A DNA stretch of 64,000 nt from NCBI RefSeq assembly GCF_003984625.1, contig NZ_RWKH01000018.1:1-64000 (forward strand), written 5' to 3'. This DNA comes from Variovorax sp. DXTD-1. GTDB taxonomy: Bacteria; Pseudomonadota; Gammaproteobacteria; Burkholderiales; Burkholderiaceae_C. A program made the position numbers and the translations under genes. This document shows, one piece after another, positions 27,162 through 37,477 of this stretch (the stretch's first letter is position 1; each line of letters begins with the position of its first letter). A model generated the notes under the pieces. It did not search any database. It was given only the letters and a program-made list of their open reading frames with translations, and had not been told where the DNA came from.

Positions 27162-27168
27162 GCCGGAC

Positions 27169-27864
27169 TTACTGCTTGCCCACGCCCGCGAGTTGCTCGC
27201 GCATGGACGAGATCACCGCGCCGTAATCCTTGGCATTGAAAATCGCGCTGCCGGCCACGAAAGTGTCGGCGCCGGCCGAAGCCACGCGCGCGATGTTGTC
27301 CGCCTTGATGCCGCCGTCCACCTCCAGGCGGATGTCGCGGCCGCTCTGGTCGATGCGCTTGCGCGCGAGTTCGATCTTGCGCAGCGCCGAATCGATGAAG
27401 CTCTGCCCACCGAAGCCGGGGTTCACGCTCATGATCAGGATCAGGTCGATGTCGTCGATGGCCCAGTCGAGCGCCTCCAGGCCCAGCCCGGGGTTGAACA
27501 CCAGCCCCGCCTTACAGCCCGCGCCCTTGATGGCCTGGATGCTGCGGTTCATGTGCGGCGAGGCGTCCGGGTGAAAGCTGATGTAGTCGGCGCCCGCTTC
27601 CGCGAAAGAGGCGGCCAGCGCGTCGACCGGCTGGATCATCAGGTGCACGTCGACGGGCACCGGCTCGCCGTCCGCCGTCTTGGCGTAGGGCTTCAGGGCC
27701 TTGCAGACCATCGGACCGAAGGTCAGGTTCGGCACGTAATGGTTGTCCATCACGTCGAAATGGATCCAGTCGGCGCCGGCGGCGATGACTTTGGTGAGTT
27801 CGTCGCCGAGATGCGCGAAATCGGCGGAAAGAATGGAGGGGGCGATGCGGAACGGCGTGCTCAT
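27169..27864 (-). CDS. rpe: Ribulose-phosphate 3-epimerase
   Basis: A 231-residue TIM-barrel enzyme that interconverts ribulose 5-phosphate and xylulose 5-phosphate in the pentose phosphate pathway. Signatures are [16 protein letters not shown] at the start, [28 protein letters not shown], and the catalytic LEVDGGI near the end. The metal-binding His and Asp residues are in place. It is divergent from apaG with 71 bases between starts. Confidence 0.95.
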   Translation of the reverse strand: MSTPFRIAPSILSADFAHLGDELTKVIAAGADWIHFDVMDNHYVPNLTFGPMVCKALKPYAKTADGEPVPVDVHLMIQPVDALAASFAEAGADYISFHPDASPHMNRSIQAIKGAGCKAGLVFNPGLGLEALDWAIDDIDLILIMSVNPGFGGQSFIDSALRKIELARKRIDQSGRDIRLEVDGGIKADNIARVASAGADTFVAGSAIFNAKDYGAVISSMREQLAGVGKQ

Positions 27865-27935
27865 GCGCCGATTGTCGCAGCCGGCGGAAAACCCGGAAAG
27901 CAGTGCAAGAGAAGGCTCCAGTTACCATCTCGCGC

Positions 27936-28331
27936 ATGTCACACAGCCTCATCAGTGTCCAGGTCGAGCCGCGCTACCTGGCGGACCAGTCCTCGCCGAA
28001 GGACAAGATCTATACCTTCGCCTATACCGTTACCTTGACCAATGTGGGCGAGATCAGCGCCCAGCTCATTGCGCGCCACTGGCTCATCAACGACGCCTCG
28101 GGCCATGCCCAGGAGGTCAAGGGCCTGGGCGTGATCGGCCAGCAGCCGCTGCTGGCGCCGGGCGAATCGTTCCGCTACACCAGCGGCTGCCGCCTGCAGG
28201 CGCCGAGCGGCACCATGCACGGCAGCTATTTCGTGGTGACCGAGGACGGCGAGCGCTTCGACGTGCCGATTCCGATGTTCGCACTCGAGGCCGACATCGG
28301 CGGGGCACCTGTCTCGCGCGTACTTCATTAG
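27936..28331 (+). CDS. apaG: ApaG family protein
   Basis: A 131-residue all-beta protein starting MSHSLISVQVEPRYL. The family pattern is clear: FAYTVTLTNVGE, ARHWLINDASG, VKGLGVIGQQPLL, FRYTSGCRLQAPSGTMHGSY and a C-terminal PIPMFALE. ApaG resembles a fibronectin-type fold and is linked in other bacteria with dinucleoside-tetraphosphate and cation homeostasis. Its biochemical role is not settled. The start at 27936 removes an in-frame extension with no similarity. Confidence 0.93.
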   Translation: MSHSLISVQVEPRYLADQSSPKDKIYTFAYTVTLTNVGEISAQLIARHWLINDASGHAQEVKGLGVIGQQPLLAPGESFRYTSGCRLQAPSGTMHGSYFVVTEDGERFDVPIPMFALEADIGGAPVSRVLH

Positions 28332-28406
28332 CTCGCCCCCGGTAAGCTAGGCACTCCCCAGGCTTCGCGCACTTCGTATCGCGTCTCCCTCCCCCTCGCC
28401 GGGGGC

Positions 28407-28442
28407 AACACCAGAGGCCGGCAAAGCCGGTTCCTCGGTGTT
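28407..28442. repeat. Extragenic hairpin, possible apaG terminator
   Basis: AACACC-GAGG-CCGGC-AAA-GCCGG-CCTC-GGTGTT forms a nearly continuous stem across 28407-28442 and is followed by TTCTGG. It lies between apaG and the Gcr gene. The short T-run makes it a moderate terminator; its form also fits an extragenic palindrome. Confidence 0.5.
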
Positions 28443-28475
28443 TCTGGCATTTGGTTCCACCTCTTAACTTTCTTT

Positions 28476-30473
28476 ATGGCTGCTGTATCGCATGACCTGC
28501 AGGGTCTGCTGGCCCGGCTCGACCCGACCGCCGACGTGGCGCAGCGCCACATCTGGCTGATCGACGTCTTCGACTGGCTGCGCGGCGACCGTGCGTCGCC
28601 GCAGGCTGCGGTGGGGCGGGTGTCGCTGCTGCTCGACGCCATCGAGGCGCGGCCCGATCTGCGCGAGCGCCTGCGCGCGTGGTGGCGCGCTTTCACGCAG
28701 ACGGTCGACCTGACCACGCTGCTGGCGGACTACGGCTTTGCGCCGCGCACCGCGTTCCTGAGCGAATTCTCCGAACGCCTGCGCCGGAAGATCCTGCCCG
28801 GCACGCCCGAGACCACCGATGCGTCGGAGCTGTTCCGCATGGTGCTGCCCGGCGTTTTCGACGCGGGCTGGATCGCGCTGCTGGACGAAGCGCAGCTCGC
28901 GCGCATCGGCGATCTGCTGGCCGACGCGGCCCTGGACGACGACGGCGCCCCGCGCTGGCGCCACACCGTGATGGACGCGGTCACCTATTGCAGCAGCCAG
29001 GTGGTGGCGGCCGGCTTTTCGCCCGAATTGCGGCTGCGCATGAGCTCAGCCAGCGAAAGCCGCGCCTTTCATGCGCTGATGTCCGACCTCGATGCGCTGC
29101 GCGAAGAGATGTTCCGCGCGCCGCGTGAAGGCAGCGACGGCAGCGGCGATCACGGCGAAGAGGCGCTGCAGGCCGCGTTCGTGGCATTCCGCGACCGGCT
29201 CGATGCCTGCCGCGCTAGCGCTTCGTCGGTCTACACGCACCTGGAAGACAACGGCATCTCGGTCGGCCTGGTCTTCCGGCTGCGGCAATTGCGCGAGCGG
29301 GTGCTGCGCATTCGGGAACTGCTCGACTGCCTGATGCCGGCTACGCCGGCACCCAGCGTGGCACGGCTGGTGGGCCGGCTGGTGCTGGCCGGCGGCGAGC
29401 GCAACAGCATCCGCGCGCTGATCGCGTCGAACTCGTCGATGCTCGCGGCCAAGGTGACGGAGCGCAGCGCCGAAACCGGCGAGCACTACATCACGCGCGA
29501 CCGGGCGAGCTACCTGCAGATGGTGCGCAAGGCCGCGGGCGGCGGCGCGCTCACATCGCTGACCGTGCTGCTCAAGTTCGGCATTCTTGCGCTCGGCCTG
29601 TCGGCTTTCTGGAGCGGGTTCTGGTCGGGCCTGATGTATGCCGCCAGCTTTGTCGCGATCCAGCTGCTGCACCTGACGCTGGCGACCAAGCAGCCCGCGA
29701 TGACGGCGCCCGCCCTGGCGGCGCGCCTCGCCGACATCAAGACCGATGCCGCGGTGGCCGATTTCGTCGACGAAGTGGCCAATCTGGTGCGTTCGCAGGT
29801 GGCGGCCGTGCTGGGCAACGTAGGGGTCGTGGTGCCGGCGATGCTGGGACTCGCGCTGCTGGTGCAGCTCGCGCTGGGCCGCCCGCTGCTCGACGCGGCG
29901 CACGCCGCGGCCACGCTGCAATCGCTCTCGCTGCTGGGCCCTACCGCGGTGTATGCCGCGCTGACCGGCGTGCTGCTGTTCGCCGCCAGCATCGTCGCGG
30001 GCTGGACAGAAAACGCCTTTGTCCTGCACAGGCTGGACTCCGCCATGCGTTACAACCCCCGCATCGGCGCTTTTCTGGGCGCCGCCCGTGCCCGCCGCTG
30101 GGCCACCTTCATGCGCACACACATCTCGGGCTTCGCTTCCAATATTTCGCTCGGGCTCATGCTTGGCCTGTTGCCCGCATTCGCGGGTTTCTTCGGGCTC
30201 GGCCTGGACGTGCGCCACGTGACACTGTCGGCGGGGCAGATCGCGGCGGCCGCGGCCTCCACGGGCATGCCGGTGCTCCAGCAGCCCGCTCTGTGGTGGG
30301 CGGCGGCAGCCATCCCGGTGATCGGCGCGCTCAATGTGAGCGTGAGTTTCTATTTCGCATTCCGTCTGGCGCTGCGCGCGCACAGCGTCAGCCTCGGTGA
30401 CCGCGCACGCATCCGCAGCGCCATCTGGGCGCGCTGGCGCAGCCGGCCCATCAGCTTTTTTCTACCTGCATGA
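28476..30473 (+). CDS. Gcr / SpecificRecomb-family membrane protein
   Basis: A 665-residue protein of the family named site-specific recombinase, Gcr type. The first 350 residues are helical and soluble ([26 protein letters not shown]). The second half has several membrane helices, for example [38 protein letters not shown] and [17 protein letters not shown]. No tyrosine or serine recombinase motif is visible, so the family name is misleading for function. Its stop overlaps the antiporter start by four bases, implying a membrane-related role in the same operon. The mechanism is unknown. Confidence 0.82.
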   Translation: MAAVSHDLQGLLARLDPTADVAQRHIWLIDVFDWLRGDRASPQAAVGRVSLLLDAIEARPDLRERLRAWWRAFTQTVDLTTLLADYGFAPRTAFLSEFSERLRRKILPGTPETTDASELFRMVLPGVFDAGWIALLDEAQLARIGDLLADAALDDDGAPRWRHTVMDAVTYCSSQVVAAGFSPELRLRMSSASESRAFHALMSDLDALREEMFRAPREGSDGSGDHGEEALQAAFVAFRDRLDACRASASSVYTHLEDNGISVGLVFRLRQLRERVLRIRELLDCLMPATPAPSVARLVGRLVLAGGERNSIRALIASNSSMLAAKVTERSAETGEHYITRDRASYLQMVRKAAGGGALTSLTVLLKFGILALGLSAFWSGFWSGLMYAASFVAIQLLHLTLATKQPAMTAPALAARLADIKTDAAVADFVDEVANLVRSQVAAVLGNVGVVVPAMLGLALLVQLALGRPLLDAAHAAATLQSLSLLGPTAVYAALTGVLLFAASIVAGWTENAFVLHRLDSAMRYNPRIGAFLGAARARRWATFMRTHISGFASNISLGLMLGLLPAFAGFFGLGLDVRHVTLSAGQIAAAAASTGMPVLQQPALWWAAAAIPVIGALNVSVSFYFAFRLALRAHSVSLGDRARIRSAIWARWRSRPISFFLPA

Positions 30474-31741
30474 ATTTGACGAGTCTCATCAACGATCTGC
30501 TGGGCTTCTGGTCCGAGTGGCTGCGCCCGTCGGCGGGCCTGCCCACGGTGATGTGGTCGCTCCTGCTGGCCGCGGCGGCGGCTTCCGGACACCTGGTGCA
30601 ACGCTACCTGGGCTTGCCCAAGGTGGTCGGCTATTCGATTGTCGGCGCGGTGGTCGGCTTCGCCGGCTTCGAGGGCGCGATCTGGCCGCTGCGCGGCATC
30701 AGCCTGTTCCTGCTGGAGCTGGGTGCCGCCGTGGTGCTGTTCGAAGCCGGGGGCCGGCTGCCGCTGCGCTGGTTCCGCCACAACCCGATGGTGCTGGTGC
30801 AAAGCCTGCTCGAAGCCACGCTGACTTATTTCGGCGTGCTGTGGGTGCTGCAGCTGCTGGGCCTGCCCGATCCGGTGGCCAACCCCATCGCGCTGATGGC
30901 CATCGTCGCCTCGCCGGCGGTGCTGAGCCGCGTGATCATGGACACGCGCGCCTCGGGCCCGGTCACCGAACGCGCCATGACGCTGGCCACGCTCAACGCC
31001 TTCTACGCGCTCGCGCTCGGCTATGCGCAGGCCGGCCTGATCGAGCGGGCGCCGCAAACCCTGCTGCAAAAGCTCTATCCAGTGGCGGTGGTGCTCGGCC
31101 TCTCGTTCGTGATCGGCGGCATCCTCGCGCTGGCGCTTCGCACCGCCCTGCGCTTCATGAGCCCGACGAGCGAGAGCACCTCCATCCTGCTGCTCGCGCT
31201 CATCGCGGCCGGCGCCGCCCTCACGGCCCACGTCGGCGGCTCCGCGCCGCTGGCCGCGCTGATCGGAGGCGTGCTGCTCAAGACGCTCAACCCCAAACCC
31301 TGGGCCTGGCAGCGGCAGCTCGGCACCGCCGCGTCGCTGCTCACCATGCTGATGTTCGTGCTGGTGTCCATCGTGGCGGCGCAGGCCGACTGGACGCTGC
31401 CCGTCGCCAGCGTGGTGCTGGCCGTGATCGTCGTTCGCCTGTTCGCCAAGATCGCCGGCGTGGCCATTGCCAACCCGGGCAGCGGCGCCAGCTGGAAGCA
31501 GGCCTTCTGGGTCGGCTGCGCGATGTCGCCGCTGTCTGCGATCGCGCTCCTGATCGCGTCGAACTTCACCACCGCGTCGCCGCTGCTCGGCACCATGATC
31601 ACGCAGGTGGCCCTGCCCTCGATTCTCCTGATGGAGGTGATGGGCGCCGTGCTCGCCACCGTGGCCATTCACGCGGTGGGCGAAAGTTCGGTGCCTTGGG
31701 CGCCCCAGGCTTTCAGCACCACGGAGGACACGCAGCGATGA
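30470..31741 (+). CDS. Cation:proton antiporter, CPA2 family
   Basis: A 423-residue inner-membrane transporter with about 12-13 hydrophobic helices. It opens [13 protein letters not shown]. Core CPA2 features include [33 protein letters not shown] and a helix-break region near [15 protein letters not shown]. It lacks the cytoplasmic TrkA-N/KTN domain of KefB and KefC, so gating must be different or come from a partner. It overlaps by four bases with both neighbours, upstream (Gcr) and downstream (YbdK type), an unusually tight trio. Confidence 0.85.
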   Translation: MNLTSLINDLLGFWSEWLRPSAGLPTVMWSLLLAAAAASGHLVQRYLGLPKVVGYSIVGAVVGFAGFEGAIWPLRGISLFLLELGAAVVLFEAGGRLPLRWFRHNPMVLVQSLLEATLTYFGVLWVLQLLGLPDPVANPIALMAIVASPAVLSRVIMDTRASGPVTERAMTLATLNAFYALALGYAQAGLIERAPQTLLQKLYPVAVVLGLSFVIGGILALALRTALRFMSPTSESTSILLLALIAAGAALTAHVGGSAPLAALIGGVLLKTLNPKPWAWQRQLGTAASLLTMLMFVLVSIVAAQADWTLPVASVVLAVIVVRLFAKIAGVAIANPGSGASWKQAFWVGCAMSPLSAIALLIASNFTTASPLLGTMITQVALPSILLMEVMGAVLATVAIHAVGESSVPWAPQAFSTTEDTQR

Positions 31742-32973
31742 CCGCGGCCATGGGTTTTCCCGACAGCTCCAACACTCCCCTTGTTTCGAACACGGCGGAC
31801 AGCGACGACTTCCGCTCCGCGGCGCTTCCCGCGGACCCCGCGAGCCGCGTGGTCAAGCTCGAGCCGTTCAACCGCTCGGAGGCGCTGTCGCTCGGCGTGG
31901 AGCTGGAGCTTCAGCTCGTCAACACGCACGACTACGACCTGGCGCCCTATGCCGAGGACATGCTGCGGCTGATGGCGCAGACCCCGCTGCCCGGCAGCGT
32001 GGTGCCCGAGATGACCTCGAGCATGATCGAGATCTCGACCGACATCTGCCACTCGGCGCAGGACGTGATCAAGCAGCTCTCGCCCATTCGCGAGGCGCTG
32101 ATCAAGAATGCCGACAAGCTCAACATCGCGGTGGTGGGCGGCGGCACGCATGCGTTCCAGCAATGGCACGAGCGGCGCATCTACGACAAGCCGCGCTTTC
32201 GCGAACTCTCGGAGCTCTACGGCTACCTGAGCAAGCAGTTCACCATCTTCGGCCAGCACGTGCACATCGGCTGCCCCGATGCCGACGCGGCGCTGCTGAT
32301 GCTGCACCGCATGTCGCGCTACATCCCGCACTTCATCGCGCTGTCGGCGTCGTCGCCGTTCGTGCAGGGGCAGGACACGCAGTTCGATTCGGCACGGCTC
32401 AACTCGGTGTTCGCGTTTCCGCTCTCGGGACGCGCGCCTTTCACGCTGAGCTGGAAAGAATTCGAAGCGTACTTCGAGCGCATGACCCGCACCGGCGTCG
32501 TGCGCAGCATGAAAGACTTCTACTGGGACATCCGGCCCAAGCCGGAGTTCGGCACCATCGAGATCCGCGTGTTCGACACGCCGCTCACCGTGGAGCGCGC
32601 GGCTGCGCTGGCGGGCTATGTGCAGTCGCTGGCCGCGTGGTTCCTGCAGGAGCAGCCCTTCGAGCCGACGGAAGACGACTACCTCGTCTACACCTACAAC
32701 CGCTTCCAGGCCTGCCGCTTCGGGCTCGACGCGGTGTACGTCGACCCTGCCAGCGGCCAGCACATGCCGCTGCGCGACCACATCCTCATGACCATGACGC
32801 AGCTCGAATGGCACAGCGAGGCGCTCAACGCCACGCAGGCGCTCGGCGAACTGCGCACCAGCGTGGAAGCCAACCGCAACGATGCGCGCTGGCTGCGAGA
32901 GAAGCAGGGCAAGGAGCGCCTGCTGGCCGAGGTGGTGCGGCAGGCGGCGCTGCGCTTCCGCGGCGCGGCCTGA
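31738..32973 (+). CDS. YbdK-type carboxylate-amine ligase (GCS2 family)
   Basis: A 411-residue ATP-dependent enzyme of the glutamate-cysteine ligase 2 family. Motifs are [11 protein letters not shown] near residue 50, [22 protein letters not shown] and [13 protein letters not shown]. Members join glutamate to an amine, weakly to cysteine, to give gamma-glutamyl compounds; the natural substrate of YbdK proteins is often unknown. The ATG at 31738 overlaps the antiporter stop, a reason to prefer it over upstream in-frame codons. KefB/C antiporters are glutathione-gated, so the pairing is suggestive. Confidence 0.88.
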   Translation: MTAAMGFPDSSNTPLVSNTADSDDFRSAALPADPASRVVKLEPFNRSEALSLGVELELQLVNTHDYDLAPYAEDMLRLMAQTPLPGSVVPEMTSSMIEISTDICHSAQDVIKQLSPIREALIKNADKLNIAVVGGGTHAFQQWHERRIYDKPRFRELSELYGYLSKQFTIFGQHVHIGCPDADAALLMLHRMSRYIPHFIALSASSPFVQGQDTQFDSARLNSVFAFPLSGRAPFTLSWKEFEAYFERMTRTGVVRSMKDFYWDIRPKPEFGTIEIRVFDTPLTVERAAALAGYVQSLAAWFLQEQPFEPTEDDYLVYTYNRFQACRFGLDAVYVDPASGQHMPLRDHILMTMTQLEWHSEALNATQALGELRTSVEANRNDARWLREKQGKERLLAEVVRQAALRFRGAA

Positions 32974-32979
32974 GCCGGC

Positions 32980-33957
32980 TCAGGCAGCCGCAGTCTCCTG
33001 CGAGAACTGCCTGCGGTAGGCCGTGGGCGAGGTCTTGAACGCAGCGACGAAGTGCTTGCGCAGCGACACCGCCGAGCCGAAACCCGCATCCGTCGCCACG
33101 CGCTCGACCGGCTTGCCGGTGGTCTCCAGCAGCCGCTGCGCAAGCGCCAGGCGCTGGTTCTGCAGCCACTGGCCGACGGTGGTGCCAGTGGCTTCGCGAA
33201 AGCGCCGCGTGAAGGTGCGCCGGCTCATCAGCGCGCGACTGGCAAGCTCGTCCAGCTCATGCGGGCTGTGCAAATGGCGGCCCAGCCATTCGAGCAGCGG
33301 CGCAAGGCGGTCGCTTTCTGCTGCGGCGGGCACCGGCCGCTCGATGTACTGCGCCTGCCCGCCCTCGCGGTGCGGCGCAACCACCATGCGCCGCGCGGCG
33401 CGGTTCGCCGCCTCGGCGCCGTAGCGCACCCGCAGCAGATGAAGACAGCAGTCGATGCCCGCGGCCGTGCCGGCGGAAGTGAGCACATCGCCGTCGTCGA
33501 CATACAGCACTTCGGGCTGCAGCGTGACCTTGGGATATTGCCTGGCAAAGGCTTCGGCCAGGTTCCAGTGCGTGGTGGCCGGACGGCCGTCGAGCAGGCC
33601 CGCTTCGGCCAGCACGAACGCGCCCAGGCACAGCCCCACCACGACGGCACCGCGCCGATGCGCCGCCTGCAGCGCGCGGATCAGCGCAGGCGGCGCGGCC
33701 CGCATGTCGTCGCGCCATGAAGGAACCACCACGATCTGTGCCTTGCGGATCGCCTCCAGGCCGTGCGGCACCGTCAGCGTGAAGCCGGCATTGGTGCGCA
33801 GCGGCCCGGGCTCGACGCCGCATACCAGCAGGCGAAAGCGCGCGTCGCCCGCTTCGGTGCGGTCTTCGCCGAAGACCATGCAAGGCACCGACAGGTGAAA
33901 GGGGCTGATGCCGTCGAAGGCGACGACGGCGATGGTTTCCACGGGTTTTTTGGCCAT
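32980..33957 (-). CDS. GlxA-type AraC-family transcriptional regulator
   Basis: A 325-residue regulator with an N-terminal DJ-1/PfpI-like domain (about 1-180; VVVGLCLGAFVLAEAGLL carries the nucleophile-elbow Cys region) and a C-terminal AraC/XylS double helix-turn-helix (LASRALMSRRTFTRRFREA, VERVATDAGFGSAVSLRKHF). It is read divergently from a cysteine hydrolase gene 105 bases away, which it probably controls. A 12-bp palindrome lies just upstream of its start. Confidence 0.9.
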   Translation of the reverse strand: MAKKPVETIAVVAFDGISPFHLSVPCMVFGEDRTEAGDARFRLLVCGVEPGPLRTNAGFTLTVPHGLEAIRKAQIVVVPSWRDDMRAAPPALIRALQAAHRRGAVVVGLCLGAFVLAEAGLLDGRPATTHWNLAEAFARQYPKVTLQPEVLYVDDGDVLTSAGTAAGIDCCLHLLRVRYGAEAANRAARRMVVAPHREGGQAQYIERPVPAAAESDRLAPLLEWLGRHLHSPHELDELASRALMSRRTFTRRFREATGTTVGQWLQNQRLALAQRLLETTGKPVERVATDAGFGSAVSLRKHFVAAFKTSPTAYRRQFSQETAAA

Positions 33958-33965
33958 GGCCCGAT

Positions 33966-33977
33966 TTTATCGATAAA
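33966..33977. promoter_or_regulatory. Palindromic candidate operator
   Basis: TTTATCGATAAA is a perfect 12-bp palindrome 9 bases upstream of the GlxA-type regulator start and about 85 bases from the divergent hydrolase start. Its position suits autoregulation. AraC-type sites are usually direct repeats, so the palindrome may serve another factor. Confidence 0.35.
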
Positions 33978-34062
33978 TGGCTTTCGGGCCACTTTCTCTG
34001 ATACGCCAAGACGGGAAGAATCACGGCATCCCAACACAACCATAGCCACGGAGCCACACACC

Positions 34063-34689
34063 ATGAGCAACCCCACACCGCGTCGCGCCCTCGTCGTGAT
34101 CGACGTGCAGAACGAGTATTTCGAAGGCGGCGGCCTGCCGATCGAATATCCGCCCGTCGAACAATCGCTGCCGAACATCGCCAAGGCCATGGACGCCGCC
34201 CGCGCGGCCGGCACGCCCGTGGTGGTGGTTCGCCATCACGCACCCAAGGGAGCCCCGGTGTTCCAGGCCGATACCCACAACGGCGAACTGCACCCTGAAA
34301 TTGCAAAGCGCCCGCGCGACCACCTGATCACCAAGACGTTCCCCAGCGTGTTCACCGGCACCGACTTTGCCGACTGGCTCGCGCGCCATGAGATCGACAC
34401 GCTCAGCGTGGCCGGCTACATGACGCAGAACTGCGATGCGTCCACCGTGTTCGAGGCCATGCACCGCGGGCTGAACGTGGAGTTTCTTTCGGACGCGACC
34501 GGCGCGCTGCCGTACGAGAACGCGGCCGGCAAGGTCAGCGCCGAGGAAATCCACCGCGTGTTCAGCGTCGTGTTCCACAGCAACTTTGCGGCCGTGGCGA
34601 GCACCGAGGCCTGGATGGCCGCCCTGCAAGCCGGCCAGGCGATCGAGAAGGACAACGTGGTGATGTCGAACCGCCGCGCGCGGGGGTGA
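34063..34689 (+). CDS. Isochorismatase-family cysteine hydrolase
   Basis: A 208-residue soluble hydrolase. The catalytic pattern is present: Asp in VVIDVQNEYF, Lys in ITKTFPSVF, and in place of the usual nucleophilic Cys region, VAGYMTQNCDASTVFEAMH, where the Cys of QNCD sits at the expected site. The substrate is not evident. Family members hydrolyse isochorismate, nicotinamide or ureido compounds. It is probably regulated by the divergent GlxA-type protein. Confidence 0.87.
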   Translation: MSNPTPRRALVVIDVQNEYFEGGGLPIEYPPVEQSLPNIAKAMDAARAAGTPVVVVRHHAPKGAPVFQADTHNGELHPEIAKRPRDHLITKTFPSVFTGTDFADWLARHEIDTLSVAGYMTQNCDASTVFEAMHRGLNVEFLSDATGALPYENAAGKVSAEEIHRVFSVVFHSNFAAVASTEAWMAALQAGQAIEKDNVVMSNRRARG

Positions 34690-34734
34690 GCGCCAGCCGG
34701 CGTCTGCGGACGCCGCAGCGCTTATGCTCGCTCC

Positions 34735-35694
34735 ATGGGTGAATTCGACCTGATCACACGCTACTTCAAGCGCCCCGCCAAGCGCTCTCCGCTCGGCGTG
34801 GGCGACGACTGCGCATTGCTCGCGCCTGCGCCGGGCATGCAGCTGGCCGTGTCTTCCGACATGCTGGTCGAAGGCCGGCACTTTCTTTCGACGGTCGATT
34901 CGGCGCGACTCGGCCACAAGGCGCTGGCGGTGAACCTCAGCGACCTTGCGGCCTGCGGCGCAAAGCCCCTGGCCTTCACGCTCGCCCTCGCGCTGCCCGG
35001 CATCGACGAGCCCTGGCTCGAAGGCTTTTCGCGCGGTCTCTTCGCGCTGGCCGATGCGCACGGCTGCGAGCTTGTGGGCGGCGACACCACGCGCGGGCCG
35101 CTCAACATCTGCATCACCGTCTTCGGCGAAGTGCCGGCCGGCGCGGCGCTGCTGCGCTTTGGCGCGCGCGCGGGCGACGACATCTGGGTCAGCGGCACGC
35201 TGGGCGACGCGCGGCTGGCGCTTGAAGTGTTTCGCGGCACGCTCGCATTGCCGGCCGACGTCTTCGCGCACGCACGCATGCGAATGGAACAGCCCACGCC
35301 GCGTGTCGCATTGGGGCAGGCCTTGCGCGGCATCGCCTCGGCGGCGGTGGACGTGAGCGACGGGCTCGTCGGCGACCTGGGCCACATCCTCGCGTCGAGC
35401 CGAGTGGGCGCAACGCTCGATGCCGATGCGGCCACGAGCACGGTGGCCGCCGCATCGGCGCCCGGCCTCGGCATCGAAGCACTGCGCACCTGCGCGCTTT
35501 CGGGCGGGGACGACTACGAACTGGTTTTTACCGCGGCGCCCTCCGCGCGCGCCGCCGTGGAGCAAGCCGGCAAGGAGAGCCTGACGCGCGTGACGCGCAT
35601 CGGCCGCATCGATGCCGAAGCGGGCCTGCGCATCGTGGACGCGAGCGGCTCACCCGTCGCGCAGCGATTCGGCTCGTTCGACCACTTCGTCTGA
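34735..35694 (+). CDS. thiL: Thiamine-monophosphate kinase
   Basis: A 319-residue enzyme that phosphorylates thiamine phosphate to thiamine diphosphate with ATP. Signatures are GEFDLITRYF, GVGDDCALLAP, SSDMLVEGRHF, NLSDLAACGAKP, VGGDTTRGP and DVSDGLVGDLGHI. The acids in GDD and GGDT bind metal and nucleotide. Its stop is immediately followed by the stop of the convergent lipoprotein gene (TGATCA). Confidence 0.95.
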   Translation: MGEFDLITRYFKRPAKRSPLGVGDDCALLAPAPGMQLAVSSDMLVEGRHFLSTVDSARLGHKALAVNLSDLAACGAKPLAFTLALALPGIDEPWLEGFSRGLFALADAHGCELVGGDTTRGPLNICITVFGEVPAGAALLRFGARAGDDIWVSGTLGDARLALEVFRGTLALPADVFAHARMRMEQPTPRVALGQALRGIASAAVDVSDGLVGDLGHILASSRVGATLDADAATSTVAAASAPGLGIEALRTCALSGGDDYELVFTAAPSARAAVEQAGKESLTRVTRIGRIDAEAGLRIVDASGSPVAQRFGSFDHFV

Positions 35695-36405
35695 TCAGCT
35701 TCCGCGGACCATTGCCTGCATCTTGGTTTGCGCGGCATTGATGGCCTTCGAGTGGCCGTTGAGGTCCTGCAGCATCTTGTTGAGCTGCGCCTGCACCGCC
35801 GGGTCGGTCACGGCCATGGTCGAGCCGGAGACCTGGATCTTCGACTTGTTCTGCTCGATGTAGTCGCCCACGGCCAGCGCGCCGTCGAACACCGCGTCGA
35901 GTGCGGGGAACACTTCCTTGAAGGTGGCCGCCGGCGCCGTCACCGTCTTTTCATAGGCCTTGTCGTACACCTGCTTCAGGTCGTCGGGCTGCTTGAGCTT
36001 GGCCCGCGCGGCGTCGGCCTTGGCAAGTTCCTGGTCGAGCGCGGTGCGCAAACCGCCCAAACCGTCTTTCGCGGCCTTGAGGTCGTCGCGCCGCGATGCC
36101 AGGTCGGCAACGGAGCGCAGCGCGCCCTTGGCCATGACCTGGGTCATGGGCTGGCTGACGGACTTGTTCATGCCTTCGTTGAAGTCGGCAATCACCGCGT
36201 AGTGCTGCGCATAGTCGCCGAAGGAGGCTTTCTCATCGGCGTTGGGCGCGGGCACGCGAAGGCCCGGCTTGTCGAGCACGCGGGTCTGCAGGAAACCGAT
36301 GAATGCGGCGCGCTGCTCGGCCTCCTTGTTGCCGCAGCCGGCAAGCAACAGACTGAATGCGAGGCACAGGCACAACGCGTTGAAACGGACCAGGGTTGTC
36401 TTCAT
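35695..36405 (-). CDS. DUF3053-type lipoprotein
   Basis: A 236-residue secreted lipoprotein. A signal sequence with lipobox SLLLAGC places the lipidated Cys near residue 25. The mature part is helical and rich in Ala, Lys and Asp, resembling E. coli YiaF (DUF3053): AAFIGFLQTRVL and a long coil follow. It is probably anchored in the outer membrane. Function unknown. It converges on thiL with adjacent stop codons. Confidence 0.8.
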   Translation of the reverse strand: MKTTLVRFNALCLCLAFSLLLAGCGNKEAEQRAAFIGFLQTRVLDKPGLRVPAPNADEKASFGDYAQHYAVIADFNEGMNKSVSQPMTQVMAKGALRSVADLASRRDDLKAAKDGLGGLRTALDQELAKADAARAKLKQPDDLKQVYDKAYEKTVTAPAATFKEVFPALDAVFDGALAVGDYIEQNKSKIQVSGSTMAVTDPAVQAQLNKMLQDLNGHSKAINAAQTKMQAMVRGS

Positions 36406-36480
36406 GATGAGTGGCTTTCGCGCTTGAATGAGGCGCCAAGCATACGGGCCCGCGCCTGCCGCGGAAGGAAGAGAAAAGAA

Positions 36481-37377
36481 CTACAGCGACTGCTTCAGCA
36501 CGTCGATGAAACTTCGCGCCGCCGCCGACAGAGAGTGCCCGCGCTTGGTGACCACCGAGACGTCGCGCGCCACGCGCGGCGCGCTGAGCACCTTGATCAC
36601 CAGCGACGGATCGTTCGCGGCGCGGGCAAAGGCCGAAGGCATGATCGACGGGCCCATGCCGCTGGCGGTCATCCACAGTGCCGTCGAAAGAAACGAAACT
36701 TCGTTCACCACGTCGAGCGCCACGCCGGCATCGGCTGCGGTGCCGTCAATGAGCGGCCGCACGCCGTAGCCCGGCCGCACGGTAATGACGGGGTGGCGCC
36801 CGAGATCGCTCCAGCGGACCACGCGTGCATTGGCCAGCGGATGGTCGCTGCGGCACACCAGCGCGAGATGGTCGCGCATCAGCCGCTGCGTCTCGACCTC
36901 GGCGCCGGGCCGCTCGGGCGTGCCGATTCCGAAATCCACATGCTCGCCGAGGATGCGCGAAATGAACTGGTCGGGCGCGCAGTCGTTCACCAGCACGCGC
37001 ACCTTGGGATGCTGCTCGGCGAACACGCGCATCGCATCGGGCAGGAGCAGCGCCGCAAGCGTGGGCGTGATGGCCAGCGTCACACGCCCGCGCTCGAGCG
37101 TGCTGATGTCGCGGAAATCGGCCGAGAGCGAATCGACGTCGCGCAGCACGCGCTCCACCGTGGAGAGCATCTCTTCCGCGGCGGCGGTGGGTTTGAGCGA
37201 ACGCGTGGTGCGGTCGAACAGCCGCGTGCCCAGCCCTTCCTCCAGCTGGCGGATCAGCATGCTCACCGCCGATTGCGTGACAAAGAGCTTTTGCGCCGCC
37301 GCGCTGAGCTGTCGCATCTGGTACACGGCAAGGAATGCACGCAACTGGCGCAGCGTAGGACTGAAGTTCGCGTTCAT
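36481..37377 (-). CDS. LysR-family transcriptional regulator
   Basis: A 298-residue regulator from ATG 37377 (MNANFSPTLRQL); the longer frame upstream lacks similarity and would use up the promoter. The N-terminal winged helix has LSAAAQKLFVTQSAVSMLIRQLEE, followed by the linker and a substrate-binding fold (VNDCAPDQFISRIL, DFGIGTPE, LALVCRSDHPLA). It is divergent from the Bug-type receptor gene, which it should control together with the monooxygenase. Confidence 0.92.
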   Translation of the reverse strand: MNANFSPTLRQLRAFLAVYQMRQLSAAAQKLFVTQSAVSMLIRQLEEGLGTRLFDRTTRSLKPTAAAEEMLSTVERVLRDVDSLSADFRDISTLERGRVTLAITPTLAALLLPDAMRVFAEQHPKVRVLVNDCAPDQFISRILGEHVDFGIGTPERPGAEVETQRLMRDHLALVCRSDHPLANARVVRWSDLGRHPVITVRPGYGVRPLIDGTAADAGVALDVVNEVSFLSTALWMTASGMGPSIMPSAFARAANDPSLVIKVLSAPRVARDVSVVTKRGHSLSAAARSFIDVLKQSL

Positions 37378-37477
37378 TAGAAAAGATGATATTTGATGCG
37401 GAATTCCTTGATTTACGGATGAATGCTGGCATCGTCCAATCGGCATCAAACAAGACCAATATTCAAGGAGTGATGAG
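37378..37477. promoter_or_regulatory. LysR divergent control region
   Basis: A 100-base AT-rich gap lies between the LysR start and the receptor start. It holds the palindrome GGAATTCC (37400-37407). An AAGGAG ribosome-binding site (37465-37470) serves the receptor gene. LysR sites normally sit in such gaps; the exact box was not fixed. Confidence 0.45.

Noticed and set aside
28476..30473. Gcr gene as sign of a mobile element
   Set aside because: The family name suggests a recombinase, but the protein has membrane helices, no recombinase motif and no repeats or integration site around it.
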